A DNA stretch of 64,000 nucleotides from Serpula lacrymans var. lacrymans S7.9 (lineage: Eukaryota > Basidiomycota > Agaricomycetes > Boletales > Serpulaceae), in assembly GCF_000218685.1 (NCBI RefSeq), contig NW_006763291.1:186001-250000 (forward strand), given 5' to 3'. Of the stretch, positions 33,864 to 45,800 are shown one piece after another. The translations under genes and the position numbers were made by a program. The notes beneath the pieces are model-generated. The model was not told the origin of the DNA, did no database searches, and saw only the letters and a list, made by a program, of their open reading frames with translations. How positions within the stretch are numbered: the first letter of the stretch is position 1; each line of letters opens with the position of its first letter.

Positions 33864-34251
33864 TGTCATGCACCAAAGTTAATTGGTAGCATGGACAGGT
33901 GTCAATAACGAAGCAAATATTCAAAAAGACTTGCCTTTGCGCCACACAGGCACAGTGCCACATGGAATAGTAATTCACATTGCCTTTTTCAAAGTTGTGG
34001 CTGATCAGCACCACCCCTACTAGGCAATCCAGTTGCGCTCACCTTTGCTTTTCCATTCCGTACTTTCCGCGTTTTGGCATTTTGGCAAATTTTTGCGTCG
34101 CCACTGGCTACACATTGTGCCCTCACTTTTGTCGTTCTCCCTTGCTTTTTACTTTACTCAGCCCCACCATGGGACCCTTCCTCTCCTTTTATTCTCACCC
34201 AACGGTCGTTTCTGGATCCCATTTCTAATCCACCTCTTTGTCACCTCCACC
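33864..34251 (+). repeat. Fragment of Copia A: end of internal region plus first 350 bases of its LTR
   Basis: 33864-33899 matches the bases just before the 3' LTR of Copia A (TGTCATGCACCAAA..GGACAGG). 33900-34251 matches the start of the LTR (TGTCAATAACGAAGC). Homology ends at 34251, where a sequence starting TGTTACGATAACA begins. Orientation is opposite to the copy at 47652-49438. Confidence 0.75.
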
Positions 34252-34653
34252 TGTTACGATAACACAATTTCCGGACATCTCCTTTCTTTTCATTCTCCGC
34301 TTTAACTTTATACTTTAGCTTTCGCACATGGTATCGCGCGGCATTTCCCCTTTCTCGCGCCGCATTGCCTTTCTCTTATTTTAGATTCAACTCTCTCACG
34401 CAGTGGAGCTGGCCATACGGGCTAGGCCCTATGACATCATCAGCCACTGCCCCCATCAACTGTATAGTACATATGTACAAACAAACCTGTAGTAGTATAT
34501 ATACCCCAAGAGATCCAGGAGACTCCTCAGCGAGTCCTCCTGTTGTATACCAACTAACTCACTGCAGCCTAAGGGGTAACCACTCCCCATCTTCCATTAT
34601 CTTCTATAGTGTGTTTCTGTGTGCGCCGGAGTAAAACACTCTTGGTTGTTACA
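34252..34653 (+). repeat. Putative 5' LTR of Gypsy D
   Basis: It begins TGTTACGATAAC, exactly where the Copia A LTR fragment is cut off, and ends GGTTGTTACA, with TG..CA limits. A TATA box (AGTATATATACCCC) lies near 34492. Only one copy is visible because the element is truncated at its 3' end, so the limits cannot be confirmed. Confidence 0.4.
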
Positions 34654-35173
34654 TTAGGACTTGCTCCTACCACTCTCTCGCACGTTTGTGCAAAAAGTCC
34701 CACTGGGCACCCGGACTCCAGGGTGAAGGAGATTGGTTAGTGGTTAGGAATATCCCGTATAGCAGATAGGTGCGCTCCTAGCGACGGCCTTGTAGTGCTT
34801 TGGGAGAAGAACCCAAAACCTTTGATACGCGGTCCCCAGCGTTAAGGGGAGTACTATAGCTCAGCAGTTGGTGTGGAACCACTGTTGATTAGATTTAGAA
34901 TACAAAACTTCCTTTTCAAATACCTCTGACCAGGCCGGGCACTTGCCTCCGCCAGTCTGGAGAAGGGTTGACAGCTTAACAAGCGGACCACCCCCTGACA
35001 ACCGTTTGGACCAGGGTTTACTACGTTTACTTTTTATATACCTTTTCAAATACTATAGTGTGGGTAGTCGGAGATTGAGATCCGATACTCAGCTGGGAAG
35101 AGGTTGATCCGCAGATAGCAAGCGGGAACCCCCAGTTACCTTTTTTTTACCTTACCAAAGAGAACAAGTCGAC
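34654..35173 (+). other. Leader of Gypsy D between LTR and gag
   Basis: This is about 520 bases without a long plus-strand frame. A primer-binding site would be expected just after 34653 (TTAGGACTTGCTCC); no tRNA match could be assigned. Confidence 0.4.
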
Positions 35174-36240
35174 ATGTCATTGCAACCCCAACAACAAGAT
35201 GTCAACGCCCTGTTGCATAACATGCGGCAGCAAATCCTGGCGTTGACCACGCAACTCGCTGAGATACAGGCAAACCCCCCTGTAGCAACCCCCTCGGTTG
35301 AAAAGAAATTCAACAAAAAGGTTGAAGTCGTCACTGACCCCGGCGCCTTTGAAGGAGACAGAGCGCAATTTGCCGAATGGTGGATCAAGCTCCAGATTTG
35401 GGTCAAGGCAAACTGGGACGCGTTTGCCGACGATTTTGAGGTAGCAACTGCAGTGCTATCTTGCCTAAAAGGACCTGTGGTGGGTCGATACGCCCAAGAT
35501 TACAGGAGTGTTACACTGCGGGAGTGTGGCCCACCTGGGACGATCTCAAGATAGAGATCAAAAAATATTTTAAACCACAAGCTGAGCGTGACTGGGCGCG
35601 TCAGCAAATCCGTTCCTTCAAACAAGGAAACATGAGGACGGATGATTTTGTAACCCGGTTCCTGGCCCTCTCCATCCAAGGAGGGTTAGGTAATGAACAT
35701 GCAGGAGAACTGCTGGAACGTAATATGAACCCTCGCATTGCAGAACAGATCTACTTGCAGGATACAAGAAGCGACAACTTGGCCCTGGCGGCTGAGGAAG
35801 TACGACGAGTCAGTAGAGCCATAGAGCTCTACACTATGCATCAAGGTGGCGGGTCCACCAAACAAAACAACACATCCCAGAGGCGCCCTGGGTCATCAAA
35901 CCAAAATCATAATCACTCTCACGGGTTCAAGCCGTTCGGGCTGCAACCAGGGCAGGGAGCCCCTATGGATATCGGCGCGGTCCAAGGCAGACAGATGCGC
36001 AGATTCAAGGGGAACTGCTACAATTGCGGCCAGGAGGGACACATGTCCCGAGACTGCAGAAACAGGGCGCAGGCCGCCCAACAAAAAAATCAAGGGTGCC
36101 AGGCACGCCAACTAGAATCCGAAAAGCCGGATGATCGGCTCAACTCTCTGGCCGGTCGTTCTTACAACAAAATCCGGGCCTTCTTTTATGACCAACAGGT
36201 CAATGAAATGAAGGCTCAGGGAAAAGAATTCGGGGCTTAG
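35174..36240 (+). pseudogene. Gypsy D gag, frameshifted
   Basis: Gag forms the particle that packages element RNA. The start at 35174 (MSLQPQQQDVNALLHNM) gives a helical N-terminus, then DPGAFEGDRAQFAEWW and ANWDAFADDFEVATAVLSCL of the retrotransposon gag domain. Near 35510 the frame changes and continues as WPTWDDLKIEIKKYFK, then DWARQQIRSFKQGNMRTDDF and FVTRFLALSIQGGLG. A CCHC zinc knuckle (CYNCGQEGHMSRDC) lies at about 36016-36060. The single frameshift makes it non-functional as it stands. It is followed at once by the protease/RT frame. Domain identification is secure. Confidence 0.8.
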
Positions 36241-36245
36241 GTCAC

Positions 36246-37857
36246 TTGGGTGCCTTAGCTCCTTTTAACAATGAAGTAAACCACGACAAAGTGGCCCCTG
36301 CTACGGGGTGTTGCACAAGCAATAACGGAAAGACGGGGATGGCTCCCCAATTTGTAAATAGATTTTTAAATTTGTTATCTGAAATGTGTACTTGTATGAA
36401 ACAATGTGAATGCAATATTTATGATACTACCGCTGCACCAGTATCTCCCTTGGAGCGTGGCCCCGGCGAGACAAATACTAGGGTGCTTGATTCTGGTAAA
36501 AATAAAATAGAAAAACATGTATCTTTCGATTCTTCTTCTTCTCTGGAGCCACCCTTTCCCAAAATCCCAAGGCGTGTGTTGATGCGCACGTATTTATTCC
36601 AAAAGTAGATCCATTTAGATGTTGGCGTGGAAAACCTTGCCCGGGGCAAAGTACACCCAACGAGCGCACTGCTTGATTCAGGCGCTAACGGGATCTTCAT
36701 AGATCAGGTCTGGGCGGAACAAATTGGACTCCCCCTTGTAAAATTAGATGTATCTATTCCCGTCTATAATGTTGATGGCACGCTTAACACAGGTGGCTGT
36801 ATCACTCACAAATGTTCTTTTGTGGTCGAATACCAAGGACACAGAGAACGAGTCACTGCCAAAGCTACCCAACTAGGGAAGATTAATTTAATCTTAGGCT
36901 GGACCTGGCTATTTAAACATAATCCTGAGATCAACTGGCAGACAGGGGTTGTCACATTGTCACGTTGCCCTCAGGAATGTGTAAACTTGGGTAAACTAAA
37001 TCACGTCCGTCACAATGAGCGTCTTGAAAAGTTAAACACTAGTCACGTTTACGTGCTCAGATCTTTAGAAAAGATCGACGATGACGATGATGAGGTAAAA
37101 CCCGAAGAAGAGATTAAGAGGCTGGTACCTTCCGAGTACCATGACTTCTGGAAAGTCTTTTCTAAACACAAATCAGAGCGCTTCCCAGAGGCTAAGCCTT
37201 GGGACCATGCTATAGATTTGAAGGACACCTTCAAACCAAGAAAAGGACACATGATACCACTCTCTGCTCCAGAAAGAGATGAGGTATCTAGTTTCATAGA
37301 CAAACAGCTTAGGAAAGGTTACATCAGACCTTCCAAAAGTCCTATGACGTCCCCGGTGTTCTTCATTCCTAAAAAGGATGGTAAGAAGCGCATGATTATG
37401 GACTATCGTTACGTGAATGAGCACACGGTTAAAAATGCGTATCCGCTGCCTTTGATCAGTCAGCTAGTAGACAAATTGGCTGGCGCCAAAATCTTAACAA
37501 AAATGGATCTCAGATGGGGGTACAATAATGTACGAATCAAAGAAGAAGATGCTTGGAAGGCCGCGTTCACGTGCCATCGAGGATCTTTTGAACCCCTTGT
37601 TATGTTCTTTGGGTTGACCAATTCACCAGCAACCTTCCAGAGCATGATGAACGAGATCTTTGCGGATATGGAAAACTGTGTCTTCATTTACATTGACAAT
37701 TTATTAATATTTACAAAGTCGGACGATGAGGCTGAGCATGACAGGGTTGTGCAAGAAGTCCTTCAACACTTACAGGAACGGGACCTATTTGTCAAACCCG
37801 AAAAATGTAATTTTAAAGTGAAGGAAGTGGACTTCCTCGGTATGATCATAGGCCAGA
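36246..37857 (+). pseudogene. Gypsy D pol, protease and truncated reverse transcriptase
   Basis: A Cys/Thr-rich linker (36246-36605) ends in a TAG. The protease follows ([14 protein letters not shown] near 36657; DSG active site). Then comes the reverse transcriptase: [32 protein letters not shown], the YxDD-equivalent IYIDNLLIF near 37690, and KPEKCNF near 37795. The read ends inside the RT thumb ([10 protein letters not shown]) at 37857. There it runs straight into the middle of a Copia A LTR. The rest of RT, RNase H, integrase and 3' LTR are absent. The second Asp of the box is Asn here and in Gypsy C, so this is probably normal for the clade rather than a defect. Confidence 0.85.
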
Positions 37858-38438
37858 ATGTCTTCCTCATTCTTTTTGCACAGCTATACTATGCATAGCC
37901 TACTTTTCTTTCACTATATAAACACCTGTATTTTACCTTGTAAAACAACAACAAGAACTCCAATCCAGACTTCTTCTCTAATCTCAAGTTCACTACTCTG
38001 CTACTTGTGATTCAGTGTGGTCACAACACTTCCCACTGCTAAAACTGTTAATTGCTGTCATTGTCACTCGTCACTTTTGATTAGAGTCTTTCTGAGCACT
38101 ACAGTTTGTGTGTCAGGAGCCTGCTATCACTGGGAACCTCATTATCTTGTCATTCTCAAACCTACCTTGTGCTACAATTGACAAGGTAGTGCTTGTCTAT
38201 ACTCACCACAAAGCCCCTATCTTTTTATATTCCAACTATCCCTCCTCCTCAAAACCCACACCCATACATCTCTGGGTTTTACTTTGAAGGATCATTATAC
38301 GTACCACCCCACAAACAACCAGACCACTCCACTGTTCTAGGAGGCAAAGCCCATAAACAAGTTCCGTGGAATCTGGGAGAATTATGTGTTAGTTTGTTTT
38401 TGTGTGTGGTTTTCTAACTGCAGTTGTCATCATCGACA
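37858..38438 (+). repeat. Copia A LTR, last 580 bases, plus orientation
   Basis: It begins inside the LTR (ATGTCTTCCTCATTC) and ends CATCATCGACA. The TATA box CACTATATAAAC is at 37911-37922. It is the reverse complement of 38989 to about 39605. The left limit is a junction with the Gypsy D RT. Confidence 0.8.
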
Positions 38439-38988
38439 CTGGTGCTCATATTCATCTATTACATTATTATTACTAGCCACAAGGGCCCTCTCTCCAAGAA
38501 GATCGGGCCCATAATATCTGATGCACAAAGGCACATTTTACATCCTATCATTGGCTATAGAGTTGACTGAAATTACATGATTTAGCTGAGGATGAAGCTT
38601 CTCGCATCACAGCAAGAAGAGTCTTTAGTCATAAACCTACAACCTAGTATCCCCCTCCATTGTGTATACTTTACGTTGATTTTCTGGTATGGACAACACA
38701 TTTGGACCAGCTGTTTTTAATCCAAATGGCCAAAATGGCATTATCACAGCTCCCAGAAACTTTATACCTCGCACTTCAAGGTAGGCAGTATGCTAGCACT
38801 ATTGAAAGGGTCAAAACTAACTTATGTTACATTGCCTGCCCCTCCAAAACTGTTGGTCACTTCTGGTGATTAGCATTACCAACTATGTCACGTTTCTCCA
38901 ACTCAGAACTAGAGGATTTAGTAGATGGTGACACTCTGGCCTCCTGTATCAATATCCCAGGTCCTAGCGCCTCAAAAACGGAACTCGC
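38439..38988. other. 550-base spacer between two face-to-face Copia A LTRs
   Basis: It may be Copia A internal sequence next to the 5' LTR (CTGGTGCTCATATTC directly follows the LTR end), but no gag motif could be read and stops are frequent. Confidence 0.3.
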
Positions 38989-40740
38989 TGTCAATGATGA
39001 GAACTGTTGTTAGAAAACCACACACAAAAACAAACTAACAAACAATCCTCCCAGATTCCACGGAACTTATTTATGGGCTTTGCCTCCTAGAATAGTGGGT
39101 GCTCTGGTTGTTCGTGGGGTGGTATGTATGAAGATCCTTCAAAGTAAAACCGAGAGATGTATGGGTGTGGGTTTTGAGGAGGAGGGATAGTTGAATTTAT
39201 AGAAGATAGGGGCTTAGTGACGAGTATAGATGAGCACTACCTTGCTAATTGTAGCACAAGGTAGGTTTGAGAACGACAAGGATGACGAGGTGACGAGGTT
39301 CCCAGTGATAGCAGGCTCCTAACGCACAAACTGTAGTGCTCAGAAGGACTCTAATCAAAAGGGATGACAATGACTTCAAAAGTGGGAAGTGACGATGACA
39401 GCAGTTAACAGTGGTAGCAGTGGGAAGTGATGTGACCACACTGGATCACAAGTAGCAGTAAGAAGTGGACTTAAGATTAGAGAAGAAGTCTGGAATCGAG
39501 TTCTTTGTTGTTTTTACAAGGTAAAATACAGGGGTTTATATAGTGAAAAGAAAGGTAGGCTATGCACAGTATAGCTGCGCAAAAAGAATGAGAAAGAACA
39601 TGAAGGAAGGAATGTACGCTGACAAATCCTGCGTAGTTGCTACAGGATAAGATCATCAAAATAAGGGAAAGAAAGAGATAGAACAATGAATGCTATGTAA
39701 GTAATGGTACAGGTTTGTACAGTCATAAAAATAAAGTCCAATAAGAGAAAAAGAGCAAGAAAATCGTGATGTCATAAGAAGATGCAGTAAAAAGAGTATA
39801 AAGAAAAAAACAATATCAGTATCAGCACAGTTCCTTTATTGTCAGTCAGGCATTCTAAAAAAAATATGTGTCCATAAAATGATTCAAAAATCAAAATAAT
39901 CGCACTGTAAATGAATGTTCTGCTGAAAAAAAAGAAACTGGAGCCACCGGTCCACCACCTAGTCCAAATCTGACAGTTCCATGGCTTTACCAATGGACTG
40001 GTTGTACTGGACCACCTGGTCAAGCGAGGGAGGGAGGGGAGTAGGTAGTTCCAATTTGGAACAAGTGAGTCCCAGGCAGCATGTGGTAGCTGTAGCTGTA
40101 GCAAAGACGATGGACAAAAGATAAGTGTACCCAAGTGAATGGGACAGCGATGAACATGGGCAATGCAAGGGGATGAACCTTCTCCAGCTCACAAACTACC
40201 CACCCACGCTCCAACCAGGTGAGACGAGTGACCGATGTTTTGATGGTATATGATGGCAGATCAACATCATGAAGATGGACCTGTGGCCCTATTTGGACCG
40301 GCCGCCGGGGCTTTGCTGATATCAGCAGTGGCACGTGGTAGTCAACGGATTGGCGACGGAAGCAGATAGGAAGTGGTGACATCAGAAATGGTGGGGGAGC
40401 AAAGAAGATGAGGAGGAGGAGGGTGGAGGTGACGAGTAGGTGAACTAAAATGGGGATCCAGAAATGACCATCAGGTGAGAATAAAAAGGAGAGGAAGGGG
40501 CCCATGGTGGGGCTAAGAAAAGGAAGGGGAGTGAAGGAAACGACAAAAACGAGGGCGCAATGCAATGTGTAGCCAGTGGCGACGCGAATATTTGCCAAAA
40601 TGCCAAAATGCCAAAAGTACCGAATGGAAAAGCAAAGGTGAGCGTGACTGAATTGCCTAATAGAGGTGGTGCTGATCAGCCACAGATTTGAAAAAGGCAA
40701 TATTAATTACTATTCCACGTGGCACTGTGCCTGTGTGGCA
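38989..40740 (-). repeat. Copia A LTR, nearly full length, minus orientation
   Basis: It matches 47652-49390 at high identity. It ends (element 3' side) at TGTCAATGATG at 38989 and is cut at about 40740, some 50 bases short of the LTR start. The TATA box is near 39536-39543 on the minus strand. Confidence 0.8.
40020..40700 (-). other. 226-codon open frame inside the Copia A LTR (copy 1)
   Basis: The sense-strand frame in the U3 part of the LTR encodes a 226-residue hypothetical protein. It has a hydrophobic segment (IPILVHLLVTSTLLLLIFF) and ends TTYSPPSLA. The same frame is open in the copy at 48678-49358. No homologue is recognised. It may be a chance frame in Pro/Ser/Leu-coding pyrimidine-rich DNA. 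Confidence 0.2.
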
Positions 40741-41073
40741 CACCAATGTGCAGAACTGGGGTATCTACAGCGTCACTCCAGGATCAGTTGCTTGGGCTGC
40801 AGTTATTGTAAGTTTAATCACAAAATCATAGAAATAGTCTCACTCTCTCCGGATATGGATACATTGACAGATTCAGACACTCAGAGTGTTGCTGTGGCCG
40901 AGAATCCAAGGCCTTCAGTTGCTCAATTTGGACCTGCCGTTGCTCCTGGCCTAGTAGACGCAGAAGTTGAGGTTTCAGAAGTTTCATTGAGTGCTAATGT
41001 GCGAGGGAAAAGAGGAAGGAAAGTTACTGGTACTTCTGGATATCAATGTGCTACTACAAGATCTCAAAAGTAG
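40741..41073 (+). pseudogene. C-terminal fragment of a DUF6698-like gene
   Basis: Right after the truncated LTR the read NWGIYSVTPGSVAWAAVI ends at a GTAAGT donor (40808). From memory this block is near the C-terminus of DUF6698 proteins. A later open stretch (40856-41073) encodes an acidic linker and a basic end (VRGKRGRKVTGTSGYQC) with a stop at 41071-41073. The exon between them is not identifiable. The N-terminal half is lost, probably when the LTR moved in. Function is unknown. Confidence 0.4.
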
Positions 41074-41249
41074 CTTATATTTCTCTTTGTCTTTAATACA
41101 GTTGGTTAACATGTTCCATTCACATATTGAGCCAGCGTAGCACCCCACACTAAAGCATTGAAAGTCGGCACACACAAATGAGTGCATACTGCAGTGACCT
41201 TACAATGGCATAAATTTGTGTATCATATTGAAGCATAATGATATAGTAA

Positions 41250-41345
41250 ATACGGTAGAATAGTGTAGTGGTTATTATGCTCCAATTTGGTAGTAATGTG
41301 TAACTGTAATAAAGTACAAGGCCCTTAGTTCGAATCCTGGTAATG
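41250..41345 (+). repeat. tRNA-related (SINE-like) sequence with Pol III boxes
   Basis: The A-box-like TAGTGTAGTGGTTAT at 41261-41275 and B-box-like AGTTCGAATCCTGG near 41327-41340 are about 55 bases apart, as in tRNA genes. No proper acceptor stem or anticodon arm can be folded, so it is not a functional tRNA. It may be a tRNA-derived SINE head; the next bases carry a 20-bp tandem repeat. Confidence 0.45.
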
Positions 41346-41360
41346 TAAGTCAAATAAATG

Positions 41361-41480
41361 TAATAATGATTAGAATTGTATCTCAGTGATAAGGATTCTG
41401 TGATAATGATAAGAGTTCCCTGATAATGATAAGAATTCCTCAATAATGATTACAAGTTTCCTGATAACAATTATACAAAT
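41361..41480. repeat. Degenerate 20-bp tandem repeat, six units
   Basis: Successive 20-base blocks from 41361 share the form TGATAATGATAAGAATTCCT. The best units are 41401-41420, 41421-41440 and 41441-41460. Confidence 0.65.
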
Positions 41481-41818
41481 CATTAATAACAACCACTAGT
41501 CCATTGTAAAGATAAAGGTTCATTTGATAATGCATTTTTCTAATTACAATTTGAGCCTGGCCTGGTAATGACATTGTAGCGCTCATGGCAATTGGCATTG
41601 CAAACTGAGATTGTAATGGCCTTTACATAGCAACTCTTTCATTGTATATTTCAAGCAATGACTAATATTTAGGCATTTCAGTGGCTGGCAAGGCATTTAA
41701 ATAATATTTAATATTTTCTGATATTTTATGCAGGTGTTCAGACATGTCCACAAATACAAAAGTATGTACAAATGTGACAGTGATGCTATGCAAGCCTATA
41801 GACATGGTTTGAGATATA

Positions 41819-44800
41819 CTACAGTTCTTTTGGCTGAGCCAAATTAGACCAGTGCTTGAATGTTTTAATTTTGCTTCGCTCATCTATTTTGCTCAGCATT
41901 TCTTGCAGCTTCACTTTGAGCTTCTGACCATGTTCAGCAATGCGAAGAAGAACTACAGAAAACTCGTAAACTTGGAGCGGGTCTGATATGTCATATAACT
42001 GGAGGTTCCGCTCCATTAAAAAAATTTTCTATGGTGAGGGATGGTAAGATGTCAATGAGCATATCAATGAACATACTTACTTGTTGCTTGGACGAGTACC
42101 AAGCCATTGATACTGCTCCTTCAGACCCAGAGGTGACTAGGCCAAAAAGTGGAAAATCAACGATCCCCAAGGATCTCAGAAAATACAGTGCTGAAACCGT
42201 ATACATTCGAGACTGGTTCAAAGCCTTGAATGTCGTAGTAACATCTTTTTTCTTGTACTCCGCGGTAAGGACTGGCAATAATAAATCATTGTCTATTTCC
42301 CCGTCCTGGGCTGCCTGAAGCTGAACGACATCTTTCGACAGGGTTTCCGAGGACTCGGAGGGTGGTCTCGGAACAGTTGCCGTGAAGACATTGTGCAAGG
42401 AGGGATAGGAAGTTGATTTGCTGTTGTCCGTGACCGATGATGGCTGAGGCTCAACGGTCAGATGTCGAGCTGAGTCCGAGTTTGCTGATTTCATTCGAGT
42501 TTAGCAAGAGCTCTACGACTCAGCTATTTTTTCTCACCTCTGTCGTTCTTCCCAGTCCCAGATGCCGACTTTTCCGCACCAGGATGTGCTATCAAAGCAA
42601 GATTTTTCACGAACTTCCTGCCTTCGGACTGGCCAAGGATTTTAACGATCTTAGCGCAGACGCCTTCAAGGGGTACGACTAGAATTGCATCACATTTTCC
42701 ACGTGTTGGTTCTTGGTTGGTGCGACGTTCGAGGGCATCGAGCAAGCGGGCCTCTATATCACCCTTGACTTGCTCGACAAATGAAGCAGACTGGTTAAGC
42801 GCCTGAAGAGCGTGAGTGTCGATATCTAGGTTTCCTTGCTCTACAGCGTTGTTGTACGCTGCTAAGCAATGTAAACGATATTGACGTGCTAGCGCAGAGC
42901 GCTCTCGCACGTGATCAGCAGCAGAAGTCCTCATCGCGTCAAGGGCTATATTTCGAGGTGCATTTAAAACACGTTCCAGCCTACGTAAACGATTAGATAT
43001 GCTTTAGGGCGCGTTGCCTGGTACTTACAACACATCACGGTTTGTGCTACCAGTGTACTTCGAGGTCGTGAAAAATTTGAGTAACAGATTGTCCCAATCA
43101 TGGCGGCGTTCAGCTTCATTAGAATTACGTTTCGCCGCTGCAAGAGCTCGAGTATATGCACCATCGGAAGATGACAACATAGAGGAGAACCGACTGGAGA
43201 GGAGTTCCATGATTTTGGTCTCCAGGTCTGGAACCTCGTTGCCAGCCTGAACATAGTTATTATAATTTTCAAAAAGCATTCTACGATGCCCTTCAATGCT
43301 AAGGTCTGATCCAGGTAGGTCACTCTGCATTGACGTGAGTATATAAGACGTGGCACTAAGATCGAGGAAACTAACCAATGTTTTCCAGCTGCTTGGCCAG
43401 CAAAATTTAGTCGTCTCGTCGTAAAATTTGATTTTTTCGTTAATCTCTTTGTGTTCCGATTCTGGGTCTTGAGCAAGATCTGCTAACAGGATTCTACCGA
43501 TCGTGAGAGCTCTTCTATCAAAAAGCCAATTCGTAATCGATAATTCTTCATCTAAGCCATTCTCACTCTTCATCGCAAAACTATCCCAGCTGTCAGTCAT
43601 GATTTAACACGTTTAATGTATATGCTCTCACCTAGAGTTTGATACATTTGTTTTCGACTTTTTGCTTGCGGAGTACTTGTCGACAGAAAGCTGATTTCCA
43701 GCGGGGCTTTTATCTCTAAATATTGTAAGTCACGATTCAACACATGATGTATATGTATATGCTCTCACTTAGAGGTTGATAACATTTTTGTCGACTTTTT
43801 GCTTACAGAGTGCTTTGCAACAGAAGATTGACTTGCAGAAAAGCTTTTATCGCTGAATATCAATTTACTATATCATTTCCATCATTACGCTCAAAACTTG
43901 CCATGCTCACCTGCTCACTTTGTGGTCACTTTGAGTACCATCACGTTTGACACCGCTTCGAAGAGACTTGGAGCCTCTGGGTTCATCGTGTCCTTCCTCG
44001 TGAATAGTATGCAGATTTCTCGAAGACATAGTTGGGGACCAGCAGCTAGGCTGAGAACGTGTAGCGTGTAATGGTGGGGTACGGGGAGGAGAAGAGGAAG
44101 TATCGCTGCTTTAAAAAGAAATAAATAAGGATGCATGCCCTGCAACTACAAAACTGAAAATAGTAGGAACCTCGCGCATGTGGACACGTGTACGTCGCAT
44201 GCCCACCTTGAAACTCGCTCCTTCCATTGTTCTCCTGATTCAGAGGAGATATCGATGAGATCTGATCTCCAGTGCAGGGATGGATCCGCATCGACAGACG
44301 TTACTGATGTGGCGTTGATAAGGTCCTTGAAATACGACGATAATGCAAGCACAAATTGGGCCAATGACATGGCGGCCACTGGGTCGGTTAAATCGAATAT
44401 GCCTAATGACGCCTTAGGCTGAGAGTTTGGGCTGGCACATGCGATATGGACCCCAGGCTAGAGAAGGGTTCAGTCGAGCCATAGAAGAGAGAAGAAGAGC
44501 TTACCAAATCTCCGCTCGTCCCAGAATCGTAATCCAGCCAACCAAATAAGACTTGGCCAACAGTTCCAGTCCCTTGGAAAATAATTCCGATAACTGGTTG
44601 GTCGATGTGCCAAACACGCCGTTGGTAAAGCATACTTGACATGAGAGGGATGATATTATATTCGTCAGCAACCGCAATAATCGGGAGGACGGCGGAGAGA
44701 TGGCGACCGCGTGTGGGAAGAAGATGGGCGTGGATAGGAAACTTCAAAGAATGATTCTTTGAGCTACTCGTGTTTGCCTTCCTCTTCTTCGTAATTTCGC

Positions 44801-45484
44801 CGTTATCCCCATAGTTTTCGTCTCGTACATGAGAAGAATTGTCATCGGAAGAAGAGCTCGTACAGCTGTCTTGTGAGGAGTGACATGCTGAGCCAGTGTC
44901 TTGATCTTCATCCGCTCGATCGACATAGTGGGCTATAATAAGTGATGCAAAGCCGTCGGTGATTGGACCACTGGAGGAAACATCCTGCGAATGAGGCGCG
45001 CGTGGCCTGACAAAATATTCATCTTCACTAAAAATTGAAAATAAATCCGCGCGTCAAGTTATCAGAAATATGCAAACTTCAAAAGAAAGAGAAAAGATCA
45101 TTACAGTATCGATATGTCTTCCGAGCAATGGAGAAATAGATGCTTAAGCATTGTGATCCAAATTGGAATGGTGGGGCGAGGACAACCGTATGCAACCCTG
45201 CCACTGAGGGCGCGTAAATCAGACGAGGCCGTCATGACCAAGTCAAACACGACTTTCAAAGACGTAGAGCCGCCAGAATCATAATTCTCGGTCGTTACTA
45301 TACGATCCTTTGGATGTCCAGATAGAATATCTACAGAATCAGAGGCACAAGGGGACGTGAAAGGGTATGGACCGGTGGCAAGCCAAGATGGGAGTGGCTG
45401 AGAAAGTAAGTCTGCGAGCTTCGCTACAGGAGGAGGCCAGTCATAAATATCTTCAAGCTCGTGAATCACTGTCGTCGCATCCAT
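41819..45484 (-). CDS. Multi-exon hypothetical protein, agaricomycete-type, unknown function
   Basis: The start at 45484 (MDATTVIHELEDIYDW) opens exon 1 (45105-45484). Exon 2 (44505-45027) has a Ser/Asp patch and HAHLLPTRGRHLSAVLPIIA, then SSMLYQRRVWHIDQPVIGII. Exon 3 (about 44165-44460) gives DPVAAMSLAQFVLALSSYF. Exons near 43600-43025 (SWDSFAMKSENGLDEEL), 42960-42545 (ERSALARQYRLHCLAAYNNA) and 42494-42075 follow. They include FPLFGLVTSGSEGAVSMAWY. A last exon 42020-41819 is helical (LRIAEHGQKLKVKLQEM). Junctions have GT..AG ends, although the part around 43650-44160 is not fully resolved. I recall similar uncharacterised proteins in other agaricomycetes but no named domain. No signal peptide; the C-terminal half looks like a soluble helical protein. 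No stop within the exons, so probably functional. Its first two exons are duplicated at 1-1022. Confidence 0.6.
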
Positions 45485-45800
45485 GGAGTAGAAGGTTATA
45501 GCGGTGGAATATGATGTGTAAGCCCGTGACCTGTTGCGATTGTTCCACTCGAGGCCTCTTGAATCGTGTAATGCCAGTGACTTTGGGTAGTGGAGTTGTT
45601 CGAAAAGGAGAAAAGTGATAGTCTTTAACGTGATTTACAGTATGCAGCAAACCAGATAAAGCCGACCTTGTCAGTGCACGGAACCAAATATGCGTAACGA
45701 GTTCGACTCCGAACATTTATCTTGGACCTGGCATTGTGTTCCCAATTCGGAAGGTCTGGTCCACAACCAAGGGAGTCACCGTTTGTGGGCAGCCTCCGCC
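45485..45800. promoter_or_regulatory. Upstream region of the hypothetical gene, homologous to 1023-1290
   Basis: This is the probable promoter region of the minus-strand gene. It matches the left copy with several indels (for example, an extra AAGGGAGTCACCGTTT near 45768), then homology stops. The pseudouridine gene present beside the left copy is absent here. Confidence 0.4.

Noticed and set aside
45453..45716. An 87-codon minus frame as the N-terminus of the hypothetical gene
   Set aside because: It runs out of frame with the MDATTV exon, has low-complexity upstream sequence, and its counterpart in the left copy (991-1179) differs in length.
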